A DNA stretch of 64,000 bases from Pirellulales bacterium (GTDB lineage: Bacteria; Planctomycetota; Planctomycetia; Pirellulales; PALSA-1355), in the NCBI GenBank assembly GCA_022844125.1, contig JALHMI010000010.1:248001-312000 (forward strand). The letters are read 5' to 3'. Every line of letters begins with the position of its first letter. Positions within the stretch are counted from its first letter, which is position 1. Position numbers and translations under genes: made by a program. This document shows, one piece after another, positions 19,801-28,234 of the stretch. The notes below the pieces were generated by a model. That model was given only the letters and a program-made list of their open reading frames with translations, was not told where the DNA came from and did no database searches.

Positions 19801-20415
19801 CAGGCCGCCACCGCCGCCGCCTCCGACGTTGTTGCCGGTCGCGCCGCCGCCGTCGCCGCCGATGGCGTTGTTGCCCGTGAAGTTGACGTTCTGAATCGTG
19901 AGGTGCGCATTCTGATTGACGAACACCGCGCCACCCGCGCCCAGACCACCGCCACCGCCGCCGTGCGAGTTGTCGCCGCCGAGGCCGCCCTCGGCCTTAC
20001 CCTGCACGATGTTCACATTACGCACGAGCCAACTTCCCGAGTGCACGAACAGCACGCGATTGTTGTGCCCGCTGATCGTCACGCCACCGGCGCCGGCGCC
20101 GTCAAGCTCGATGGTCGCGCCGGGATTGTCGAGCTCCGGCAGCGGGCTGGCAAGCAGCAATTGCGAGTTGGCGGGCACCGAGAACGTGATCGAATGGCTT
20201 CCCGCGCCGGCCCCATTGGCCTGTTCGATGGCCCAGCGCAGCGTTCCAGCCGAGCCGTCGTCGGCCGTGCTCGAAACGTGGAACGTCGCGGCCTGGAGCT
20301 GTCCGGACAGGCCGAGCGCAAGCGCCAGCGACCCCGCCAGGAAAACGCGTCTGAAGGGATACTCGCGACGAGGCTTGGAACCGCGGAGGACAGTCGGCGC
20401 GCAGCGTGCGCCCAT
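16822..20415 (-). CDS. Autotransporter-type surface protein with Gly-rich passenger
   Basis: The product is 1197 residues, with a long N-terminal signal (basic stretch, then LAGSLALALGLSG and a cleavage-like LQAA). The passenger contains a glycine-dominated region (roughly residues 150-350). Several copies of an autotransporter-associated strand repeat follow, each with a GAGNVTLAGSNNFSGGT-like unit, and then a more variable linker. The last 270 residues look like an autotransporter beta-barrel and end in the aromatic-terminated strand GGVQLAW. By family knowledge the barrel would sit in the outer membrane and present the passenger. The nearby genes are unrelated. The very long Gly run creates a Pro-rich open frame on the opposite strand that is not a gene. 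Confidence 0.82.
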   Translation of the reverse strand: MGARCAPTVLRGSKPRREYPFRRVFLAGSLALALGLSGQLQAATFHVSSTADDGSAGTLRWAIEQANGAGAGSHSITFSVPANSQLLLASPLPELDNPGATIELDGAGAGGVTISGHNNRVLFVHSGSWLVRNVNIVQGKAEGGLGGDNSHGGGGGGLGAGGAVFVNQNAHLTIQNVNFTGNNAIGGDGGGATGNNVGGGGGGGLGGDGGNGGVDAGGGGGGSWGNGGDGGIFGGGGGGGILLPGAPGGVVLGGPGALLGGDGGAVGFTGGDGFTFGGGGGGGAGGNGGDGGDFGGGGGAGRDGLGGDGGFGGGGGGALLTPAGQGGFGAGNGGVGAGGDGGSGYGGAVFVRQGGTFTILNSTTSGNGVEAGTAGSSGASGGSSGGQDLYLMSGVNANFGGTSNHYTGSIAGQGSLTQNAGTTTLLGTNSYSGGTTVSGGLLRGTTDSLQGTIANNSQVEFDQSGSGAYSGVMTGSGALYKEGAGNVTLAGSNNFSGGTFVNSGTLTVTTDTITGTITTSATLTFDQDTFGTYSGSLLGTGQMLKEGAGNLVLSNASNDLGTIIVNGGTLIGTTSTLAADDIHANSTVVFDQNFDGSTTSAISGSGELFKGGSGSVSLQGNSGFTGRMEVLEGRLAVNGAIAGDTWVVGGATLGGTGTINADVHNFGTVAAGNSIGTLTIGHDYTVYSGATQEVEINDAGTTPGINNDLVDVIGNAFLEGGTVDVQAAPGTYAEGDTYAFLRANTISGQYDGITVSGITGLHAVLGYSHEFGNSYAFFSLFDTNSNFLAVAETYNERQIAIYLDDLSPTSTGQLRDVIDQMEILSPAGQRQAMNELTGVVNGTIAQLGVQDTAFLYQLLRRRVGSAFAAGGVISAGEDSGWASAATGKATKGLVLPVSFTEGARGTDMGMAATTPCPEPSCWGGWMTGYGFGGSAQSDGNAAGGAFGSGGTIVAMERALDDCSLVGVFGAYSHLGLSLNGLPQNASADQGLFGSYFLREMDSHYLLGAGSVGFAGYSETRRIQFGTVDLTAAGSYDGWQPTAYLEYGRRGQWGSTMLQPYVAAQYIYLRQNGFTETGAGDLNLDVAGIDTNALRGLLGVRAAQTWATSGGHVWVPELRAVWMHEFLDPDTTLTAVFAPIGGSSFATRGLNFGRDWAILGAGTQYILSDHVSLFANYDLLVNSQQAWNAGSGGVQLAW

Positions 20416-20911
20416 GGGAAATCCTTCCTTGGATCATGGCGCGATCCGGCGGGCTCTTCTGCCGCGTACCGCTTGCCGCAGAAAAGTTTTGTGGGGCAGG
20501 TCGTTCGCCCGGCAACGCATCCGTGCGTTGGGACGAAGCATCAAGTTTCAATCTACACCGAACGTATGCATTTTTTCTTCGGCGTGGGTTGATCCCCCGC
20601 CGGAGCATAAAGCTCGCACTCGCCCGCCCAGGCTGGCCGCGCCATGCGCGATGCAACGATCATCATGACCTTGCCGATAAGGTCGCTGGCTGCGGCTGGA
20701 TAAGCCTGTCAAACGGCACTATCGTCACCCACTCCCAAGAGCCAGGCGCCGAACGTAACGACGCTGCACGCCGCGCATGAGCTAGCGGTTCTTGCGGTCT
20801 CAAGTGCTGTGCCACGCGCCGGAGATTGTTTGCCATACCGACTTACGACTCGCCGATACCTGCTAGCATCGCCTCATCAACTTCGGCAACGCTCGGGGGG
20901 ACCAGCGCACG
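20416..20911. other. Intergenic region between divergent genes
   Basis: About 500 bp separate the autotransporter start from a small plus-strand gene. I see no RNA gene or clear operator. It presumably holds the promoters of both; a short T-run follows GTATGCA near 20570. Confidence 0.4.
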
Positions 20912-21223
20912 ATGACCAAGGACACATTTCGAATCGTTACTCGCGGCACCGATGGCAAGCTGCACGTGCGCGACTACACCAAGCAGGAGTCACTGCTCCG
21001 GGCTCACACGCAGATCGGCGTCGACGACTGCAGCACCGACCTGGGCTTGCGCGGACAGCCAGTCTTGCGAGGCCTGATTGGTCCGATGCCGGAAGGCAAG
21101 AATGTCATTCGATACGAATCGCCGGAAGTCTTCGAGACGCTGACCAAGGAGTGGAGCAACACAAAGACCGCACGCCGCTCGAAGACCAGTCCTTCGCCCG
21201 AGATGTCTGAGCTGTCGAACTAG
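20912..21223 (+). CDS. Small hypothetical protein
   Basis: A 103-residue soluble, polar protein with no family I recognise. It has no signal peptide or membrane segment. The middle contains GVDDCSTDLGLRGQPVLRG, and the tail is Ser/Thr/Lys-rich (about the last 20 residues). A G-rich ribosome-site-like stretch (GGGGGGA) lies about 12 nt before the ATG. The frame ends shortly before a strong hairpin terminator, which supports a real gene. Confidence 0.55.
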   Translation: MTKDTFRIVTRGTDGKLHVRDYTKQESLLRAHTQIGVDDCSTDLGLRGQPVLRGLIGPMPEGKNVIRYESPEVFETLTKEWSNTKTARRSKTSPSPEMSELSN

Positions 21224-21264
21224 ACTCTCAGCTCGCCGAAGCCTCGTACGACAAAAAAAACGCC

Positions 21265-21300
21265 AACGCGGAGTCGACCAGTTTTGGCCGCCTCCGCGTT
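21265..21300. terminator. Bidirectional Rho-independent terminator
   Basis: A perfect 9-bp stem (AACGCGGAG / CTCCGCGTT) lies between convergent genes. On the minus strand it is followed after 4 nt by eight T residues, so it best serves the gene at 21332-21946. On the plus strand a weaker T-rich stretch follows. Confidence 0.85.
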
Positions 21301-21331
21301 CTTGTTTAGCGAGGACTGTTCCAGCGATCGC

Positions 21332-21946
21332 CTAGCGGCGCCGGTCAATTGGCGGCGCGCTGTTGCCGTACGGATCCGCCAGGGCCTGCGATTCCGTCGA
21401 GCCTGACGAACCGGCAGCCGGTTCAAGTGACTGACGCGGTTGCGTGCTGGCCACGGCGGTGCCGCCCGAGGCTCCGGGCGCGATGCCGATCGCCACACGG
21501 CTCACGTGCCGCTCTTCGGCAATTCGGGTATTCGTCACCGGAATGTGCTGCACTTGCTTGTAAGGAACATAGTCCACCTTGGTGACCGGCACCTTGACCG
21601 TTTCGGTGCGGGTTTCCCAACGCGTGACCGGCATCAGCCGATACGAAAGGACCGGCGGAGCCAGCAGGTTCCACGTCCGTTGATAGCCGGGTACCCACTG
21701 CTGCTCGGTGACTGGCACCTGGTAGGTGCGCACCGAGTCCTGCATCTCTGTCGTGTACCGCGGACTGACTTGCGTCGTCTCGCTGGGCACCCATTTGGTC
21801 TCGGGAATCGCCTTCTGCGTGACCTGAGTTGTCACCCGATATTGGATTCCATTCTCTTCGACTACCTGCACGTTCTGGGCGACGGCCGGAGTGGCCAAAG
21901 CCGCCAGCGCGGCAATGGCGAGCGCGGTGGAAGTTCCACGGATCAT
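21332..21946 (-). CDS. Secreted protein with tandem Val/Pro-rich motifs
   Basis: A 204-residue protein with a classical signal peptide (LAIAALAALATPAVAQ, cleavage after AVA). The mature part has repeated short motifs in which an aromatic or polar residue precedes PV or VP with nearby Thr/Arg (KWVPSETTQVSP, YQVPVTEQQWVPGY, VKVPVTKVDYVPYK). This YxVPV-type pattern resembles repeat proteins seen in planctomycetes, whose function is unknown. The C-terminus is Ser/Gly/Pro-rich and disordered-looking. A strong terminator follows. Confidence 0.65.
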   Translation of the reverse strand: MIRGTSTALAIAALAALATPAVAQNVQVVEENGIQYRVTTQVTQKAIPETKWVPSETTQVSPRYTTEMQDSVRTYQVPVTEQQWVPGYQRTWNLLAPPVLSYRLMPVTRWETRTETVKVPVTKVDYVPYKQVQHIPVTNTRIAEERHVSRVAIGIAPGASGGTAVASTQPRQSLEPAAGSSGSTESQALADPYGNSAPPIDRRR

Positions 21947-22018
21947 GACGGGTCCCTCAGCAGTGTTCCGTTGGCGGACTCAGTGGCAATCCGTGCCTGC
22001 CGCCCTGCGGGATTAATC

Positions 22019-22038
22019 ATGTGCCGTATGCGGCACAT
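22019..22038. promoter_or_regulatory. Near-perfect palindrome, possible operator
   Basis: ATGTGCCG and CGGCACAT flank a 4-bp centre in the 286-bp divergent region between the secreted protein (21946) and the Trm112 gene (22233). It is the right size for a dimeric regulator site; no regulator is implied by context. Confidence 0.4.
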
Positions 22039-22232
22039 CTTACGTATCGGAACAAGCGGCATTTCGCTTTAAGCAAGCTGACGCGAACCTGCGGAAACCT
22101 GCTGGCTCGAAACTTGGATGCTGGCAACCTGGCTCTTGCAATCCGGGCCGCAATCCGGCACCTTGAAGTCCAGGGCCGGCCGATTCCCGGGCCCCTGGCC
22201 GCACCAACCGCCTCCCAAGTGATCCACCAGCC

Positions 22233-22499
22233 ATGCTGTCAGCCGAACTCTTGAAAGTCCTCGTCTGTCCCGAAACGCACCTGGAATTGTCGCTCGCGGA
22301 CCATGCCGTACTCGGCCGCTTGAACCAGGCCATCGCCGCCGGCCGCCTTACAAACAAGGCCGGTCAGCCCGTCAAACAGCAGCTCGATGCCGCGCTGATC
22401 CGAACGGACGGGATGGTCGCCTATGCCGTGGTCGATGAGATTCCAATGATGCTCGTCGACGAGGGCATCCCGCTCGATCAACCGGCCTTGAAGTCGTAG
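22233..22499 (+). CDS. Trm112 family protein
   Basis: An 88-residue protein starting LLKVLVCPETHLEL and containing VAYAVVDEIPMMLVDEG, the pattern of the Trm112/YcaR family. In eukaryotes and archaea Trm112 is an activator of methyltransferases; the bacterial role is unclear. Only one of the usual zinc-ligand cysteines is kept, as often in bacteria. The HIT gene follows after 35 nt. Confidence 0.85.
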   Translation: MLSAELLKVLVCPETHLELSLADHAVLGRLNQAIAAGRLTNKAGQPVKQQLDAALIRTDGMVAYAVVDEIPMMLVDEGIPLDQPALKS

Positions 22500-22534
22500 C
22501 TCCCGCGAAAACACTCCGTTTGGAAACCCGAACC

Positions 22535-22879
22535 ATGACCGCCAGGACCATCTTCAAGCGGATCATCGACCGCGAGATCCCCGCCCAGATCGTCCACGAG
22601 GATGATCTTTGCCTGGCGTTCGTCGACGTCAGCCCGCAAGCACCGACGCACGTCCTCTTGATTCCGAAGAAAGAGATCGCGTCGCTCGACCAGGTGGCCG
22701 ATGAGGACGCCGCGCTGATGGGTCACCTGATCGTGACCATTCGCAAGCTCGCCGCGCAGCTCAAGCTGGAAGACGGATATCGCGTGGTGGCCAACTGCGG
22801 ACCCCATGCCGGTCAGTCGGTCGACCACCTGCACTTTCACATACTCGGGGGGCGTCCGCTCGCCTGGCCGCCCGGCTAA
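22535..22879 (+). CDS. HIT family nucleotide hydrolase (HinT-like)
   Basis: A 114-residue histidine-triad protein. It starts TIFKRIIDREIPA and ends with the triad HLHFHILGGR plus the W-P tail typical of HinT, which hydrolyses AMP-lysine and related phosphoramidates. ATG 22535 is taken rather than an in-frame TTG at 22520. It ends 4 nt into the convergent gene at 22876. Confidence 0.92.
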   Translation: MTARTIFKRIIDREIPAQIVHEDDLCLAFVDVSPQAPTHVLLIPKKEIASLDQVADEDAALMGHLIVTIRKLAAQLKLEDGYRVVANCGPHAGQSVDHLHFHILGGRPLAWPPG

Positions 22880-25800
22880 CGAAACATCGGCGGCAGATAG
22901 CTCTTCATCGTCTCAAAGAGCGAGGGACTCTTGGCCGGTTCAACAGGAGCTTCGGGCTCGACTGGCTTCGGTCGCCGCGCGACCGGCGTATTCGTGGACG
23001 TCAACGGCACGTTGGAAACCAGGAACTGCGGCCAATAGCCGTCCAGCAGCCGCGCACAATCCGCATAACGTCCCTTCTCCAGATGCAGGCTCGCCATGCT
23101 GTTGATCTTCGCCAGCTCGGCAAGCTCCCGCTCGCTGAATCCGCGCACCTGCACGTCATCAATCCAGACTTGCCCCGGGCCAAGCAGTTCAAATTTCACC
23201 GACACGTCGCTGAGTCCATCCTGCGGCAGGTTCTCGATCGAGAAACTGTAGGGCACCCAGTCGCCGGGCTTTTGTGCAGTCGCGCCAACCGCCTGCTGCA
23301 CTCCCTGGGACACGAACGGGCCGGCGGCGGAGGTGCCCTGCATGGAAATCCTGACCCCCGGCAGCTTGCCTTCCACCGGAAGCGCTCGCAGCCAGACCTC
23401 GATAACGGCTCGGCCTGCTGGCTGTGGCGTGAGCAACGTGCTCTTGATTCCGACCGGCGTGCCCGTCCCTTCGAGCATCAGTGATTGCGCGCCCTTGTGC
23501 ATGTTTCGCGAGTCCAGCAAGACCCGCCCGCCCATGGGCACTTCGGCCGTCCAGCCCGCCAGTTGTCCTTGCGCCAGCGGCAGCTCGAAACCGGGGTTGC
23601 TGACCAGAGACTGGCCCGAAGTGCGTACCCGTGCGACGAGATCCTTAATCTGATTCTCGAGCGTCTCGCGCACTCCCTCGGGAAGCTCAATGCTGGCGTC
23701 TTGCACGCGCATGTTGGGCGACGAGAACTTCGCACCGACGAGGTCATATGCCCCGACTGGAACATTCCACACGAGTTGGTTCAGGCTGCGCTGGAGCGTT
23801 CCCGGGGAGTTCCCTTCGCCGAGGTTCGTCAGCTCGCAGTCGGCCGGCGCCATGAGTGCCAACGACACGGTTGCCGGCCAGGGCGAATCGTTCACCAGGT
23901 AGACGCAGGTTGCACCACCTTCACTTCGCACGCGGATCGTAATCGGCTGCGTCTCGCTAGGCACCGTTTCAAAGGCACCCTCAGGTAATTGTCGATATAT
24001 GTGGAGCAGCGGTCGCAACGACTCTTCCTGCCCCAGCGGCAACGTCCAGCCACCATCGAAGACCTGGCATAAATCGCTCGCAGCCATGGCCTGGACAAAT
24101 CGGCGGCGGTTGTGATCGCCGGCGGGGGAAATCTGCGAGGCCAGCCAGGCGTAGGTGTGCGAAGCCCCAAACGGACTCTTCACATCGAAGCTCGCCACGC
24201 GAATCTTCTGCGGCTCGTGATGGAATATCGCGCCTCGCTGGTTGGTCGATGCAAACAGCTCGTCCAGCTCGCGCGAACTGTACACCGCGCTCTCAGTGCC
24301 GGACAAACCGCCTGAAATCTCCGGTCGAACGACGTGAGGCCGCAACGCCACGATGCCACTTTCGGGCACATAGGCCGCAACATTTACCCCGGCCGACCTG
24401 AAAGTCTCGGACAGTTCCACGCGGCGCATGAGCGACGGCTTGAGCTGGCGTTTGGTCTCGCTGCCTTCCAGCAGCGTGCCGTCGGCCAGGTACAACTTCG
24501 CGCCAGGCCGCGCAAAAGCAATTTCCTGCTCGAGCCTTTGATGGAACTCGGTGACCGCGCGGCTGCGCCACTCGATCCACGCCGCGCGCCCAGAACCAAG
24601 GAGGTATCTCGCCCGGGTGGCATACCGCTGAGGCCCTTCGCCGGGAACCTTCAGTCCTGCCGCCTGTTCGAACCGCGCGATCGTCGTATCGTCCAATCCA
24701 TACTGGTCGCCCGGCAGTTGAGCAAATCCCTCGGGCGAGATCTGCAGCGCAATGCCGCGGAAGGCTGTATGCTTTGCATAGCGTTGGGCAACCTCGCGCA
24801 CAACGCGAAGCATGGCATCCTGCACGCGGGGATCGAGCACGTTGTAGTAGGGAGCGAGCCCCTGCCGCACGGCCGTGACGCTGAGCGGCCGACCATCGGG
24901 ACCGATCCATTCCAGCCCGTCGGCCGCATCGCCACTCGCGCGCCGCAGCGTTTCCAATTCTGGCAGCGGCGCCGCAAATTGCAGGCCCGGAACCAGTGCA
25001 AGTCCTTCTCGGTCGAACAAGCGGAAGACAAGTTCAAGTGCGTCCTTCCGCTGCGTGTCCTGTCCACTGGAGAAAAATATGCCCGTGTCGTAACGCGGCG
25101 TGGAACCAACCAGTTGCGAGGGATAAATAGTGCTGCCATCGGCCATCACCGAGAGCATCAGGCCGTTATAGCCCACGTGCTGCAGATAGCTCACGAGCCT
25201 CGTGCCTGCCTGGTAGAACGTGTTCCAATCGTCGAGGCTGCGGCCGGTCGGCGCGTCGAACGATTCGGGTGCGCCGAAGTTCTCCGGCACGAGCGGCCGA
25301 TCCATGTAGCCCGCCCACAATCGCTGGGATGCGGCTGCCTTGTCGAAAGCTGGCGGCAACAGGCCACCCGATGGACTGCGCCCGATCGCGAGCATCGCCA
25401 GTTGATTCCCAGCGGCACTGTAGACCGTGATCTTTCCGTACACCGCTCTGGAGCCCGGGCGACGATTCGTGAACAGCACGAGGGGTGTTTTCGACCTGGG
25501 CCAGAAAACGATCCGATGCTTTTGCAGTCGCGGCGTGGACGCGGCGTCTTCGTCGGCCACATGCAGCCCCGAGTCGAGCCCGATGGGCGTCACTTCGCCG
25601 GCGGCATTGGGCTCAAGGATGCTGATCCCCATCGTTTGTGGCACGTCGCTGGGATACTCGACCTCCAGCACGTGCGCCGCGCCGATCTGGTGGATCGGTA
25701 GCGGGTAGGCCTCCCAGCTCACGTCGGGCGATTCACCTCCAGGTCCAAGCTGAATAAACGGTCCCAAGCTGGGATGCTCCCAAGGCGCCGCATCGCCATT

Positions 25801-26757
25801 CCCCAGCGGACCTTTGCGAAAGCCGGGAATCGTCGGCAGGCTGGTAAGCCGCTCCCACCATCGTGAGTTGACCGGATTGATCTCAACAACTTTCGTGTTC
25901 AGCGGGTCGTTGCTAGCCGGAGGAGGCTTGGGCGCGAGCACGACAAACTGCACCGTTCGCTCGACGACCGGCTGCGTGAGCCGCAACCGCTGCCTGATCC
26001 GCGAGGGTGGCGCAACGGAGAGCCGCAAGTTGTAAACGCCCTCGGTCTCTGGCGCAACCAGCTTCACCGTGGTTTTGCCGGCAGCGAGAGTGGTTTCATG
26101 CGATGCCACGACCTTCTCGCTTGCAAGTGCCACGATCTCGGTCTGCAGTTGCATCCCGTCCGTCGACTGACCGACCTCGTAGGGCTCGGCCTCGAAATCG
26201 ATCGGATCGCCCGGCGCGAACACCAGGTGCGGCCGCGCGAAGTGGATGCGCAATGGATCGCCGGGGGCACGCACTATGGAGAACCGATTGCCGGTGTCGT
26301 CGAGCACGCTGGTGTGACCGCCGGAAAGAATCTCGCGGAGCGGAACGCTCACCGCGAGCGGTGTCGGCGATTCAGGCGATTGCAGTTCAACGGCAAGCTG
26401 CGACGCCGAGTCGCCGCGAATCCAAAGATCCGCGCCGTCATAGGTGCGTGCGCCCTGTGGAGCGATGCGCAGCGTGTTTGTACCTTCGAGCCAGATAGCG
26501 CGGACGGCATCCGCTTCGATGCCCAACAGGCCCAGTTCGCTGAACGAACCCTGTGTCGCGCGAACCGAACCGCGCCACGCGCGTTCCGCACCGCCACCCC
26601 ACGAGACGCGCAGTTTGAGCGCGACTTCGGCGGCCATTCCGTTGGCCGTAGTCATGGCGGCGATCGCGAGTACGCAGGCGGCGAGCAGCAAGCCAGCTCG
26701 ACCGCGACGCACCGGAGCGGCGCGCGATGACCGTTGCGGACGTCCCTGTCCGAACAT
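22876..26757 (-). CDS. Giant secreted protein with possible glycosidase-like barrel and C-terminal carbohydrate-binding-like domain
   Basis: The product is 1293 residues with an Arg-rich N-terminus and a signal segment (LLLAACVLAIAAMTTANGMAAE). N-terminal beta-rich domains resemble Ig/sandwich modules. A central part (about residues 520-800) has the rhythm of a TIM barrel similar to family-10-like glycosyl hydrolases (GYNGLMLSVMADG, LVPGLQFAAPLPE, FRGIALQISPEGFAQLPG). Near residue 1100 a jelly-roll module starts NPGFELPLAQGQLAGWTAE, like CBM4/9-type domains. The extreme C-terminus is Pro-rich. A role in polysaccharide processing at the surface is inferred only. Catalytic residues cannot be assigned with confidence. 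Confidence 0.6.
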   Translation of the reverse strand: MFGQGRPQRSSRAAPVRRGRAGLLLAACVLAIAAMTTANGMAAEVALKLRVSWGGGAERAWRGSVRATQGSFSELGLLGIEADAVRAIWLEGTNTLRIAPQGARTYDGADLWIRGDSASQLAVELQSPESPTPLAVSVPLREILSGGHTSVLDDTGNRFSIVRAPGDPLRIHFARPHLVFAPGDPIDFEAEPYEVGQSTDGMQLQTEIVALASEKVVASHETTLAAGKTTVKLVAPETEGVYNLRLSVAPPSRIRQRLRLTQPVVERTVQFVVLAPKPPPASNDPLNTKVVEINPVNSRWWERLTSLPTIPGFRKGPLGNGDAAPWEHPSLGPFIQLGPGGESPDVSWEAYPLPIHQIGAAHVLEVEYPSDVPQTMGISILEPNAAGEVTPIGLDSGLHVADEDAASTPRLQKHRIVFWPRSKTPLVLFTNRRPGSRAVYGKITVYSAAGNQLAMLAIGRSPSGGLLPPAFDKAAASQRLWAGYMDRPLVPENFGAPESFDAPTGRSLDDWNTFYQAGTRLVSYLQHVGYNGLMLSVMADGSTIYPSQLVGSTPRYDTGIFFSSGQDTQRKDALELVFRLFDREGLALVPGLQFAAPLPELETLRRASGDAADGLEWIGPDGRPLSVTAVRQGLAPYYNVLDPRVQDAMLRVVREVAQRYAKHTAFRGIALQISPEGFAQLPGDQYGLDDTTIARFEQAAGLKVPGEGPQRYATRARYLLGSGRAAWIEWRSRAVTEFHQRLEQEIAFARPGAKLYLADGTLLEGSETKRQLKPSLMRRVELSETFRSAGVNVAAYVPESGIVALRPHVVRPEISGGLSGTESAVYSSRELDELFASTNQRGAIFHHEPQKIRVASFDVKSPFGASHTYAWLASQISPAGDHNRRRFVQAMAASDLCQVFDGGWTLPLGQEESLRPLLHIYRQLPEGAFETVPSETQPITIRVRSEGGATCVYLVNDSPWPATVSLALMAPADCELTNLGEGNSPGTLQRSLNQLVWNVPVGAYDLVGAKFSSPNMRVQDASIELPEGVRETLENQIKDLVARVRTSGQSLVSNPGFELPLAQGQLAGWTAEVPMGGRVLLDSRNMHKGAQSLMLEGTGTPVGIKSTLLTPQPAGRAVIEVWLRALPVEGKLPGVRISMQGTSAAGPFVSQGVQQAVGATAQKPGDWVPYSFSIENLPQDGLSDVSVKFELLGPGQVWIDDVQVRGFSERELAELAKINSMASLHLEKGRYADCARLLDGYWPQFLVSNVPLTSTNTPVARRPKPVEPEAPVEPAKSPSLFETMKSYLPPMFR

Positions 26758-26915
26758 CGGTGCCTGGCGGTTTTAAGTCGTTATGTGTACAGACATTCCC
26801 GGCGAAGGGGAGGGGGATTATATCGACGATGCCCCGCAGCCTCTATGCCGGAATCCGCGCGTTTTGCAGCCGCTTTGACGGCGGAGAAGGCAGGTCGCTA
26901 GCTTGGCAATGCCTG

Positions 26916-28139
26916 CTAATCAACTTCGGTCGTCAGCAGCTCGGCGAGCGGTAGAACCTCGGCGCCGGGCGACTCAACCTCGGCCGTCAGTACTGCCTGC
27001 ATTCCCTCGCTCACCTCATGCAACAGGCCCGAGACTTCGTTTACTTCCCAGCGATCGCTGGGTTTGGCATACAGCTCCGCCGCGCCGGTGAGCGGCTGCC
27101 GCAAGTGCCAGGCACGCGTCCGAAGTGCCCGATCATGCCGGCTGGTCATCCGCAGATGATCGCGCCAGGTTGGCTTCTCGCCCTGAATGATTGGCAGTAA
27201 GCTGCTGGCAGTGCCATCACCCAGGCCAGTGCGATCGAGCTCGAGCCAATCAACGAGCGTTCCCGGCAGGTCGGTCGGCTGGACCAGCATCTGCGAACGA
27301 GCGAGTCCTCCCAGGACGTCTGGAAACCGCAGCATCAACACGAGCTGCGCGATCTCGTTGTACAGAGCCTCGTCGCATGGGCCGATCCGGCGGTGCTCGC
27401 CGAGCGGAAACCCACCGGTGGACACGAACGCTATCGCCGTGTTCGCCGCCAGCGGACCATCGAGAATCTGGTCCACCAGCGCCCCCAGGCACATGTCCAG
27501 CAGCACAACTTGCCCGCAGTAGGCGTGCTTGATCCCCAGCGGTTCGTCCGGATCAAACTCGTCCGGCAACCAATGGTTTGGCGGCACGACAAGCTTCGGC
27601 GGTTCCGGGTCGTCCTCTTCGGCGAAGCGATTGCGCATGGCAAGCGGCGCGTCCCAGGCGCCACCCATTCCGCGCGAGTGCAACCACAGGCAGAACGGCT
27701 CGCGGGGTGGTTTGACCAGCCACTCCGTCGCCGTGGAGAAGAGCCGTGCGAGCTCGGTTTCAGCAGGATCGTCGGCCGACATTGTCTCGGCGCCCGGTTC
27801 GACCAGCAACTGTTCGGCAAACTCCGCGCCAGGAAGCCAGCTTGCCACTTCGGCCGAATCGGTGACGAGCGCGGTGTGCCAGCCTGCGGTCCCCAACAAC
27901 TGCGGCAGACTCCGCTGGCTCTCTGCCGCTAGTTGCAGGCTTTCGGTGCGACTGCCGTACCATGCCGCGCGATAGAACTCATCGAGCGCCGTGTGCTCAA
28001 GATAGGCCTGATCGAACACGAACGATTGGCTGGCCAGTTCATCGATCGCAGCGGTCCCGATCCAGCTATTGCCGTACGCGCCCACCGTGCCTGCATGCAG
28101 GTGCTCGACCGCGATACAAATGAGATTCCGGCGTGTCAC
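26916..28139 (-). CDS. Sulfatase-fold protein lacking the formylglycine nucleophile
   Basis: A 407-residue alkaline-phosphatase/sulfatase superfamily protein: NLICIAVEHLHAGTVGAYGN occupies the place of the usual N-terminal metal-binding strand, and STGGFPLGEHRR that of the late Asp-His motif. The CxPSR modification motif that creates formylglycine is replaced by ALDEFYRAAWYGSR. The Asp of the first metal site is Glu, and the late DHG is TGG. It is therefore probably not a working sulfatase, and may bind a ligand or act as a pseudoenzyme. No signal peptide is evident. It lies next to the exopolysaccharide genes. Confidence 0.7.
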   Translation of the reverse strand: MTRRNLICIAVEHLHAGTVGAYGNSWIGTAAIDELASQSFVFDQAYLEHTALDEFYRAAWYGSRTESLQLAAESQRSLPQLLGTAGWHTALVTDSAEVASWLPGAEFAEQLLVEPGAETMSADDPAETELARLFSTATEWLVKPPREPFCLWLHSRGMGGAWDAPLAMRNRFAEEDDPEPPKLVVPPNHWLPDEFDPDEPLGIKHAYCGQVVLLDMCLGALVDQILDGPLAANTAIAFVSTGGFPLGEHRRIGPCDEALYNEIAQLVLMLRFPDVLGGLARSQMLVQPTDLPGTLVDWLELDRTGLGDGTASSLLPIIQGEKPTWRDHLRMTSRHDRALRTRAWHLRQPLTGAAELYAKPSDRWEVNEVSGLLHEVSEGMQAVLTAEVESPGAEVLPLAELLTTEVD

Positions 28140-28234
28140 GGGGGACCATTCGCCGCGGCAAGAGCGGCAGAGCAGGGGACGGGTTCGGTCAGGAATTACG
28201 AACCGCCGATTGTACCCTCATGGCCCGAGCATCG

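Noticed and set aside
19421-19894. Pro-rich plus-strand protein
   Set aside because: It is the reverse reading of the Gly-rich part of the autotransporter (GGN codons read as NCC).
19260-19990. Possible CRISPR-like repeats in the CCGCCGCC tract
   Set aside because: The repeats are codon-level glycine repeats without constant units and spacers; no CRISPR array seen anywhere in the window.
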